Positions 7,917-14,814 of a stretch of 64,000 nt of DNA are shown here, in pieces. Under the pieces are notes generated by a model. The model saw only the letters and a list, made by a program, of their open reading frames with translations, was not told the DNA's origin and did not search any database. Position numbers and translations under genes: made by a program. Source of the stretch: Geminocystis sp. NIES-3709 (GTDB taxonomy: Bacteria > Cyanobacteriota > Cyanobacteriia > Cyanobacteriales > Cyanobacteriaceae); contig NZ_AP014821.1 of NCBI RefSeq assembly GCF_001548115.1, positions 744,001 to 808,000 on the forward strand, written 5' to 3'. Position 1 is the stretch's first letter, and every line of letters begins with the position of its first letter.

Positions 7917-8987
7917 ATGATAACAAAAAATAAAGGCAACGAGAAATTCTTTAAATTTACTGAAAAAACAGCAAAAATGTTAAGAACAGCAAATCTTAGT
8001 AAAAATGCAAGAAATTTATGGGATTATCTCGTTACTAAAAACCCCTTTGGAGACAGAGACGAAAATTTAGAATATGCAGAAATTCAATCAATCTTTAAAT
8101 GGGCAAAACATACATACTATCGAGCTAAAGCAGAATTAAGTAGTAAAGGATTAATAGATTTTAAAAACAATCAATGTCAGTACAGAAGCACTCTAAAAAC
8201 AAAGATAGCAGAAACTGTTGAGGCAGTGACAAAAACTGTAAAAGAGTTGCAAAATCTGTCACTCAGTGACAAAAACTGCAAAAGTCAAGACTCACAACCC
8301 TTATCAGTAAATGATTCTAAACTCTCTCAGACTATTCAGACTTATTCAGACTTATCAGATCAATCAGAAGAACTGAAAGACGACAGAAAGATAAAAGAAA
8401 GACAAAGTGAAATAGGTAAAGTTAAAAGGGAAGAAATACAAGAAGATGATGGATTGATAAATGAGGGAATTGAGAAAGAAGAACCTTTGACCTTTGATAA
8501 AAGATTAGAGAATGAGGAATTTATCAGATATGCTCAGGGCAAATTGCCGAAAGCCAGAGATATTAAACGATACCTTCTCACTAATGATAAAACTACAGGT
8601 GATAAAATCCTTGAAAGATTATGGTTAGAATATCAGCAATGGAAAACAGGGAAAAGTAACCCGAACTCTACAGGAAATGAATACTTTGATAATTTAATTG
8701 AAGAATATCGTAAGACAAAACCTTGGGAAGAATTTAACTGGGAAACTGTTAATTGGGAAAAATTACCTTGTTTTAATGTCTGGTTAGAAAAGGCGAAAAT
8801 TTGCCGTGATTATACATTTACTGATGATAATAGTTTAGGATATACCAGAAATTTAAGAGCAGTATTTTATCGATGGTATGAACAATTTTATTCTCAAAAA
8901 CAGGAGTCTATTCCAGTAAATTCCCAAGCAATGGGATTAATCAATACCTTCAAGCAAATCATGGGAGGGGTAAATTATGCCTACTAA
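7917..8987 (+). CDS. Rep-like winged-helix protein
   Basis: 356 aa. The N-terminal ~85 residues, containing KFTEKTAKMLRTANLSKNAR, NLWDYLVTKNPFGDRDE and FKWAKHTYYRAKAELSSKGL, form a winged-helix domain of the type found in plasmid replication initiators and cyanobacterial plasmid proteins. A long polar linker follows (about 90-190), then a second conserved part with DIKRYLLTND, WEEFNWETVNWEKLPCFNVW and RNLRAVFYRWYEQF. The gene overlaps parB-like 8977 by 11 bp, so the two are coupled. I infer a replication or replication-control role for the excised circle; this is not proven by motifs. Confidence 0.5.
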   Translation: MITKNKGNEKFFKFTEKTAKMLRTANLSKNARNLWDYLVTKNPFGDRDENLEYAEIQSIFKWAKHTYYRAKAELSSKGLIDFKNNQCQYRSTLKTKIAETVEAVTKTVKELQNLSLSDKNCKSQDSQPLSVNDSKLSQTIQTYSDLSDQSEELKDDRKIKERQSEIGKVKREEIQEDDGLINEGIEKEEPLTFDKRLENEEFIRYAQGKLPKARDIKRYLLTNDKTTGDKILERLWLEYQQWKTGKSNPNSTGNEYFDNLIEEYRKTKPWEEFNWETVNWEKLPCFNVWLEKAKICRDYTFTDDNSLGYTRNLRAVFYRWYEQFYSQKQESIPVNSQAMGLINTFKQIMGGVNYAY

Positions 8988-10173
8988 AAAAGAAAAAATT
9001 TATCCCGACCTTTCACTTAATCCTAATAATATTGCCGTGGGTGATACTGTTCTTAAAGATGGTCAAATCGGTTTAGTTACTGATATTGTCTCTAATAATG
9101 GTCATAAAGTTTTACAATTTTGGGTTAAATGGGCAGAGTCCACCGTCACTGTTCCCACTCCTGAAATTGCATCATCTTTACAGAAAATAGAGCCTATTCC
9201 CCATGATTTAGTTAATACTACTTTTCCTGATGGTTCTTTTGTTCAATCCTTCATTTATCGAGAAGAACAAGTTAAAGCAATCATTATTAAAGAATCTGGG
9301 TTTTTCTCTCTTTTTTCTCTTGATCAACTCCAATCTAAAATTAATCAATCCTCACAACCTACTGTAAATATTTACACTTTAACGATCGACCCTAATTTAC
9401 AACAACGGGTTAAACTAAATCAAGATACTATTTATGATTATTCGATCGCACTATCTGAGGGGGAAATTTTCCCACCGATTATTATTTGGCGATGTGATGA
9501 TGGGCAATTATATTTAGTGGATGGTTTTCACCGAGTTGAGGCTTCTAAATTAGCTAAGATTGAAGAATTGCCATTTATTGAAAAATCAGGGAGTTACCGA
9601 GACGCTATGCTCTTTACTATCTCTGTTAACGCTGACCACGGACTCCACCGAAGCAATGCCGATAAAAGAAAGGCTGTCATGACCCTTTTACAAGATCCTG
9701 AGTGGTCACAATTAAGTACCAGAGAATTAGCTAAACTTGCTAAAGTCTCTCACCAATTAGTTCATAAAATCCGCATTGAATTAGAAACTCTCGATCGTCG
9801 GCGACAAAATTGGCAAGATATTAAAGATTATGAAGAAGGGATCAGAGAACGGGAAACAGAAAATAGTATAAATAATGAGAGTAAGATTCAATATCCTGAA
9901 GATGTTATTAAATTCCTTGATGATGAAGGGAACGAGGAACAGTCAACAAAGAACAGTGAAAAGACTGTAAATATTTACACTAACAAAATAAAAGAAGAAA
10001 AATTTACAACCCCTGATATTATCCCCCTAAACCAAGATACTTATTCCCTTATCTGCGATCGTCATACTATCCAAGCATTAGAAAAATTTATGAAAGCTGA
10101 GGGCATCGAATCTTTTCCCAAAGCTCTCTGGAAACTTCTCCACCTTCACCATCTTTCCAAAAATTCACCTTAA
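8977..10173 (+). CDS. ParB-like DNA-binding protein with an extra N-terminal domain
   Basis: 398 aa. Residues 10-55 form a beta-rich SH3/KOW-like module (VGDTVLKDGQIGLVTDIV, LQFWVKWAES). A ParB/sulfiredoxin-like domain follows (about 130-215) with LSEGEIFPPIIIW, YLVDGFHRVEASKLA (G-x-H-R box) and DAMLFTISVNADHGLHRSNA. The helix-turn-helix is at about 250-275: LSTRELAKLAKVSHQLVHKI. ParB proteins bind palindromic parS and use CTP in partition. The GFHR box matches ParB GxHR. Two copies of the 14-bp palindrome lie inside this gene (9363, 9966). No ParA gene lies nearby, which is unusual. Confidence 0.75.
   Translation: MPTKKEKIYPDLSLNPNNIAVGDTVLKDGQIGLVTDIVSNNGHKVLQFWVKWAESTVTVPTPEIASSLQKIEPIPHDLVNTTFPDGSFVQSFIYREEQVKAIIIKESGFFSLFSLDQLQSKINQSSQPTVNIYTLTIDPNLQQRVKLNQDTIYDYSIALSEGEIFPPIIIWRCDDGQLYLVDGFHRVEASKLAKIEELPFIEKSGSYRDAMLFTISVNADHGLHRSNADKRKAVMTLLQDPEWSQLSTRELAKLAKVSHQLVHKIRIELETLDRRRQNWQDIKDYEEGIRERETENSINNESKIQYPEDVIKFLDDEGNEEQSTKNSEKTVNIYTNKIKEEKFTTPDIIPLNQDTYSLICDRHTIQALEKFMKAEGIESFPKALWKLLHLHHLSKNSP
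9363..9376. repeat. Palindrome TGTAAATATTTACA, copy 1
   Basis: Exact 14-mer inside the ParB-like gene, read in frame as GTA-AAT-ATT-TAC (VNIY) at the junction between its N-terminal module and the ParB domain. Confidence 0.9.
9966..9979. repeat. Palindrome TGTAAATATTTACA, copy 2
   Basis: Exact copy in the C-terminal linker of the ParB-like gene, again in the VNIY frame. Confidence 0.9.
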
Positions 10174-10317
10174 TAAATTTTATATTACTTTATTATTACC
10201 CTTTTCTTCCTTGTCCTATATTGATGATAGACTCTTGATAATTATTATTAATTACTGCTGTTAACCTTTATTTTTTACCCTGTATAATATGAATAAAATA
10301 TTTATTTTGTAAGCAAT

Positions 10318-10839
10318 ATGTTAACAGCAGAAAGTAAAGAAGAACTTTATTCTCTTTTAACCCATCGTTTAGATGTTTCCCGAACGTCAGTAATAAAAAG
10401 ACTTAACAAGTTAAATATTAAGGTCAAGAAAGATAATGAAAAATCATGGATTGAGGACAAGGAATTAGACTTACTAGATCAGCTAAACGACTTTGTTGCT
10501 AACGGTGGCACAATGGATCAATTCCTTGCTGAAAATAATATTGCGATCGCCACTGTAGAAAAAAAATCGAATGAAATAAAATTAGAAGAAGAACCTGTAA
10601 ATATTTACACCAGTGATGGAATCATTCCCCAGATTGCCCAATTAATGGGAATAGCACAGGAAAGGGCAGGAGGAATCTTAATCGCAGAAAGAGTAATGAC
10701 CACTCAATATTTAGCGAATCCTGAGTTACTCAATGATGAAATTAAAGCTAGAATCAGTCATTATGAAGAAAAATGTGTACCCGCCGCCATCGATGCCGAA
10801 GAATTTGCCCAAAAATTAATCTCAGAATTTACGGAGTAA
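10318..10839 (+). CDS. HTH protein of the maintenance operon, unknown function
   Basis: 173 aa. The N-terminal ~60 residues look DNA-binding: ELYSLLTHRLDVSRTSVIKR and LNKLNIKVKKDN give a helix-turn-helix with S-R-T-S-V recognition helix, similar to MerR/plasmid regulators. After a linker interrupted by VNIYT (palindrome copy 3), residues 95-170 contain IIPQIAQLMGIAQERAGGIL and EEKCVPAAIDAEEFAQ. No named family. It sits 9 bp before the AAA ATPase and likely acts with it; the pair resembles a DNA-binding subunit plus ATPase, possibly replacing ParA. Confidence 0.5.
   Translation: MLTAESKEELYSLLTHRLDVSRTSVIKRLNKLNIKVKKDNEKSWIEDKELDLLDQLNDFVANGGTMDQFLAENNIAIATVEKKSNEIKLEEEPVNIYTSDGIIPQIAQLMGIAQERAGGILIAERVMTTQYLANPELLNDEIKARISHYEEKCVPAAIDAEEFAQKLISEFTE
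10596..10609. repeat. Palindrome TGTAAATATTTACA, copy 3
   Basis: Exact copy in the 10318 gene, in the VNIY frame within the inter-domain linker. Confidence 0.9.
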
Positions 10840-10848
10840 TGGGCGGTA

Positions 10849-11670
10849 ATGTCGATCGAAAATTATAGAAAAGCTGAATTAAAAAAAGTTATATCTGCTC
10901 TTCTCGCTTGTGAATCATTGCTTATTATTGGTGAACCGGGTATCGGTAAATCTTTCTTTTTACAAGCATTGACGAATCAATTAGTTAAGGATGATTACCC
11001 TCATGTTGTTTTGCCGATGGGAACAGTAAAGCAAATCATGGATACTGTTGGTAAAAAATTGGCAATTGATCCTGAAACGATCGAAGGCAAAAAAAAATCT
11101 ATTTATATGATGATGGATGATGTCATTAACTTTTGTCGATCGCATCCAACTATATTTATTGTTGACGATGCTCAGCGCTACCCCCCAAGTATAAGATTAT
11201 GGTTAGAAAGATTAATGCTTGAGGTAAACTGTCCACTACTATTAACCGCTACTTATCCACCAGCTCGTGATATTTTCCTTAAACTTCCCAGAATCGAACT
11301 AGAACCGCTCAAAGATAAAGCTATTAGAGAGATTATGAAAGAGAAAGCGACCTTTCTTGAAATTACCTTAAATAATGCACAATTAGCTAAGTTACAAGCA
11401 TCAACAGGAGGAAATCCGATGTTAGCAGGTAGAGTCGTCAAAGAACATTATCTCGGTATTAAATCAGAGGGATTAGACCATACTCAATGGATTGATGGAA
11501 CTCCCTATTTAATGGCTTGTTTGATGCTTCTTGTTATTATTAGATTTGTAGGATTAGGACTTAATAACACGTCCCTTTATCTTCTTGGTGGTGTAATTAC
11601 GACTATTGTTGGTGTCACTCGTATTCTTATTTATTCATTGCCCAAAAAAGGTACTAGGTTAGGTCAGTAG
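10849..11670 (+). CDS. Membrane-anchored AAA+ ATPase
   Basis: 273 aa. Walker A is GEPGIGKS at residues 28-35 and Walker B FIVDDAQ at about 101-107, followed by LLLTATYPPARD (sensor 1 region) and a small C-terminal AAA lid (KLQASTGGNPMLAGRVVKEH). The layout resembles TniB/Cdc6-type ATPases. Two hydrophobic segments close the protein (about 223-241 and 245-265), so it is probably anchored in the membrane by its C-terminus, which is not usual for TniB-like proteins. Downstream of the HTH gene by 9 bp. A role in tethering or segregating the element is my inference. Confidence 0.65.
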   Translation: MSIENYRKAELKKVISALLACESLLIIGEPGIGKSFFLQALTNQLVKDDYPHVVLPMGTVKQIMDTVGKKLAIDPETIEGKKKSIYMMMDDVINFCRSHPTIFIVDDAQRYPPSIRLWLERLMLEVNCPLLLTATYPPARDIFLKLPRIELEPLKDKAIREIMKEKATFLEITLNNAQLAKLQASTGGNPMLAGRVVKEHYLGIKSEGLDHTQWIDGTPYLMACLMLLVIIRFVGLGLNNTSLYLLGGVITTIVGVTRILIYSLPKKGTRLGQ

Positions 11671-11691
11671 TTTTATTCTTTATAGTAGATT

Positions 11692-12240
11692 ATGCCGTTA
11701 ACAGCTATCCATAAAAGCAATGACTTTAATGTCATCGTATCAACACTAGATTACGAAAGTGCTGACAAAATAAGAGAGGCATTTGCCGTTGGCAGTTTGT
11801 TTTGTCCGTTCTGCGATTGCCCCATGTTTCCTCGTAGTAGCGTTTACAAAGTACCGCATTTTGTACATAAACGACAGAACTCTTGTTCCAGCAGTGGGGA
11901 GACTTACCAACATCTTTTTGCTAAACATAAACTAGCAGAACAATTAAGAGAAGCAAACCCAAATGACATTATTACTGTAGAACACCGTATCCCTACCTTA
12001 TTGTCGTATCGGATTATTGACGTTGCCCAGAACAAGAATGGCTATCTTATAGCACACGAGATACAGCTATCACCTATAACTGTTGAGGAGCTACAACAAC
12101 GTGTTAACGACTATACTCAGCAAGGGATAGAATCTATATGGTATTTTGGAGAGACTAATGCAAAGAACAAAGCTATTAAAGAATATTGTTATATCAAAGA
12201 TGTCAACGCCTTCATACTTGGATTTAAAACAGATTACTGA
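11692..12240 (+). CDS. CoiA-like competence/nuclease protein
   Basis: 182 aa. Residues 33-60 give FCPFCDCPMFPRSSVYKVPH then FVHK, the CoiA N-terminal pattern (C-P-x-C, then HF-H). This is followed by SGETYQHLFAKHKLAEQL and the nuclease core VEHRIPT--YRIIDVAQ-----AHEIQLSPITVEELQQR, where D-V and E-I-Q provide PD-(D/E)XK-like acidic residues, then a typical IWYFG. CoiA proteins are needed for transformation in Gram-positive bacteria; the biochemical role is not fully known. Its presence in an element that disrupts comM is notable. Confidence 0.7.
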   Translation: MPLTAIHKSNDFNVIVSTLDYESADKIREAFAVGSLFCPFCDCPMFPRSSVYKVPHFVHKRQNSCSSSGETYQHLFAKHKLAEQLREANPNDIITVEHRIPTLLSYRIIDVAQNKNGYLIAHEIQLSPITVEELQQRVNDYTQQGIESIWYFGETNAKNKAIKEYCYIKDVNAFILGFKTDY

Positions 12241-12430
12241 AATTCCTGTAAATATTGTTATAAACACCTCTCGTGACATACCAAACCTTATTGATATTAC
12301 AATAACTCGACTATGATTTACGTTGAGTTTTTTCCTTAGCTCAGCAACCTCGTTTCTTGTGTCAACTACCTTTATTGTAATAATTTTGAAATAAAATAAT
12401 TTGGTTTAAATTACAGTTTCACTGCCGAAC

Positions 12431-12444
12431 TGTAAATATTTACA
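12431..12444. repeat. Palindrome TGTAAATATTTACA, copy 4
   Basis: Exact intergenic copy 52 bp upstream of the 12496 gene. A degraded half (TGTAAATATTG) lies at 12247 in the same 255-bp spacer; nothing else is recognisable there. Confidence 0.9.
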
Positions 12445-12495
12445 CTCAGGAAATGCTAATCTATTTTTTAAATATGATTACAGGAGTGTTAAATA

Positions 12496-13143
12496 ATGGA
12501 TTTGGTTGTAAAGCCTAAAGCATATGATTATACCCTCACCGTCCAAACCAGTAAGTTAATGGACATCCTTATTGCACTCTTTAAAAATGGAGATAACAGT
12601 CAACGCACAAAAGTTAATAGTTGGCTTAATTCTCACACCCGTGATAAATTCTCCATTACTCTCAAGGATGATTTTTTCCTACAATATCTTGATCAACGGG
12701 ATGGTAGAAATACTCAACATTACTGGTCAATCTCTTTCAATCAATCTCATTCTGATAAAATTAACCAATTTATTGACTTCACCAATGAATGGCAGGGATT
12801 AACTCTACGTTCTCTTCCTGAACTTAAACTTGCTCAATTACTTTACGAACATCATATACCCTTTCTCTCCAATACTAAAGGGCTTGTTCTACCTCTCCCT
12901 AATACCCTCTCGGATACTCTCCTTTCTGGTAGGGTTGAATATGATTTTATTCTCCTTAAACCTTTGTTACGCATTGAACTTGATGGACAACATCACCTTA
13001 ATCCCCAACAACGACAATTAGATATTTCTGGCGATCGTCTTCTTCAATCCCTCAATATCCCTACCCTAAGATTTAATGCTACAGATATACTTAAAAATCC
13101 TCAGTTAGTAATAAATGAAATATTGTCTTTTTGTCATCTGTAA
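12496..13143 (+). CDS. PD-(D/E)XK-like nuclease (DUF559/DUF2726-like)
   Basis: 215 aa. The C-terminal ~110 residues match the Vsr/DUF559/DUF2726 style of restriction-endonuclease fold: RSLPELKLAQLLYEHHIPF (helix with E-x-K-L), VEYDFILLKPLLRIELDGQH (catalytic D in Y-D-F and E-x-D in IELDGQHH), then RQLDISGDRLLQSLNIPTLR, where R and D follow as usual. The N-terminal ~90 residues are unfamiliar. Probably a DNA nuclease or nickase. The stop codon TAA is formed by palindrome copy 5 (CTG TAA ATA). Confidence 0.55.
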   Translation: MDLVVKPKAYDYTLTVQTSKLMDILIALFKNGDNSQRTKVNSWLNSHTRDKFSITLKDDFFLQYLDQRDGRNTQHYWSISFNQSHSDKINQFIDFTNEWQGLTLRSLPELKLAQLLYEHHIPFLSNTKGLVLPLPNTLSDTLLSGRVEYDFILLKPLLRIELDGQHHLNPQQRQLDISGDRLLQSLNIPTLRFNATDILKNPQLVINEILSFCHL

Positions 13144-13152
13144 ATATTTACA
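13139..13152. repeat. Palindrome TGTAAATATTTACA, copy 5
   Basis: Exact copy with C and G flanks, making a perfect 16-bp palindrome. It supplies the stop codon of the 12496 gene and lies 49 bp before the 13202 gene. Confidence 0.9.
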
Positions 13153-13201
13153 GTCTAAGCTATGATAGCTTAATAATTTTTAACAATTTCTGTGTGAGGA
13201 A

Positions 13202-13447
13202 ATGCCAAACTTAATATTCATAAAAGCTCGTGGCGGATTAACTACGGGTGAACAATTGTTGCAGGTAATTAACCAAAATCCTAATGGTTGTACTATAAAA
13301 TATCTCAGTAACAGTATTAATCGTCCAGTATCCATGATTAATATTTGTCTTCGGCAATTAATCAGCAGTAAACAGATAACAGTACAGTTAAGGGGAATGC
13401 AGAGGTTAGTTTATCCGGGATCTTTATATACCAAAGAAATAAAATAA
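13202..13447 (+). CDS. Small winged-helix-like protein
   Basis: 81 aa: TTGEQLLQVINQNPNGCTIK then YLSNSINRPVSMINICLRQL and ISSKQITVQLRGMQRLVYPG. The order helix, helix, recognition helix with I-x-R-P-x-S, then two strands fits a minimal winged helix. No family name. The 323-bp spacer that follows (13448-13770) is very AT-rich and I see no gene or clear motif in it beyond possible promoter boxes for the ATPase. Confidence 0.5.
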   Translation: MPNLIFIKARGGLTTGEQLLQVINQNPNGCTIKYLSNSINRPVSMINICLRQLISSKQITVQLRGMQRLVYPGSLYTKEIK

Positions 13448-13770
13448 ATTATTGCATAAATTAGATGATTATAATGGATAAAGAGAAAAATATTTATTAT
13501 TTAATACTAAATTAAACCCACATTTAGTATTTGTTTTTATTTAGAATAAGGACAGAAATAACATTGATGAAAACAAAATTACTTACTAAAATTCTATAAC
13601 AAGTTTATTATTGTTCAGAATTAATATAATAGTACAAAATATCATCGAATAAAAATATTTGAAGATTTAGCTATTTTATAGTATGATATGATTTTAACAG
13701 AATTGTAAATTCAGTAAAAAAATATTCACAGTTGTTCAAAAGAAATAAAACAATTAGACTATTAAAATAA

Positions 13771-14814
13771 ATGGCACGAGGGGATACTTTAAGAAAATTA
13801 TTTAATAGTTTTTCTAATGAAAATAAGGAGGAATTATGTGCCATAGCAACGCAACTTATTGAAGAAGAAAAAGAGAAAAATCATCTTCTATTAGCTCATG
13901 ATTTAGAAAGAATTATGCAAAAAACAATTTCTAAACAATTAGCTTCAAATAATTTTTATCAAGAACAATATCCAGAAGTTCCTAAAGATAAGGAAACCGG
14001 ATTACCTTTGATAGAAATACAAACATATCAATTTAATTGGGATAGAGTCGTTTTATCTAAAAAAAATTTAGATATTTTAGAAAGAATAGTTATCGAAAAT
14101 AGGAAGGTTGAGTTACTTAATTCTTATAATTTAAAACCTACTTCAAAAATTTTGTTTTGTGGTTCTTCAGGTTGTGGAAAAACAATTACAGCAAAGGTCT
14201 TAGCTAGTGTTTTAGAAAAACCACTTATTTATGTTAATCTTCCTTCCGTTTTTTCCTCTTATTTAGGTGAAACAGCAGTTAATCTGAAAAAAATATTTGA
14301 TTATATAAAGATAGGTGAATGGGTTGTTTTATTTGATGAATTTGATGCAATTGCGAAAGATAGAAATTCAGATAATGAACATGGCGAAATCAAAAGACTT
14401 GTTAATAGTTTACTTCAGTTAATTGATAATTCTCAGGAAGATAAAAGTATATTTATAGCCGCTACTAATTATGAATCGTTACTTGATAAAGCTATTTGGA
14501 GAAGATTTGATGAAATTATTTTCTTTGATAAACCTGATTATAAGATGAGGCTTTCTTTATTAAGAAAAAACCTCTCAAGTATTAAACATTCAAGTTTAGA
14601 ATTTAATAAAATTGCTTCTCAACTAAAAGATGCTACTGGTTCAGAGATAGAAAAAATTTGTTTTGATGCAATAAAATTAGTTATACTGAATAATCAAGAT
14701 ATTTTAACCTCAAAAGATTTAGAAATCGCTGTTAAAAATCATTTTCAAAGAATGAATATTATCAATAAATCTCGACAAAACGAAAAATATTTAGACAATA
14801 TTGATGATGAGTAA
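13771..14814 (+). CDS. AAA+ ATPase partner of a subtilase
   Basis: 347 aa, classical ATPase core: Walker A GSSGCGKT at residues 131-138, Walker B VVLFDEFDAI near 188, sensor 1 FIAATNYESLLD, and the double arginine IWRRFDEIIFF (Arg finger), as in FtsH/Spastin-type AAA. The N-terminal ~110 residues are helical (EEEKEKNHLLLAHDLERIMQ) and may bind the partner. The gene overlaps the protease gene by a few bases (GATGATGAGTAA), so both are made together. AAA ATPase/subtilase pairs recur in mobile DNA and defence neighbourhoods; the ATPase probably unfolds or gates substrate. Confidence 0.85.
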   Translation: MARGDTLRKLFNSFSNENKEELCAIATQLIEEEKEKNHLLLAHDLERIMQKTISKQLASNNFYQEQYPEVPKDKETGLPLIEIQTYQFNWDRVVLSKKNLDILERIVIENRKVELLNSYNLKPTSKILFCGSSGCGKTITAKVLASVLEKPLIYVNLPSVFSSYLGETAVNLKKIFDYIKIGEWVVLFDEFDAIAKDRNSDNEHGEIKRLVNSLLQLIDNSQEDKSIFIAATNYESLLDKAIWRRFDEIIFFDKPDYKMRLSLLRKNLSSIKHSSLEFNKIASQLKDATGSEIEKICFDAIKLVILNNQDILTSKDLEIAVKNHFQRMNIINKSRQNEKYLDNIDDE

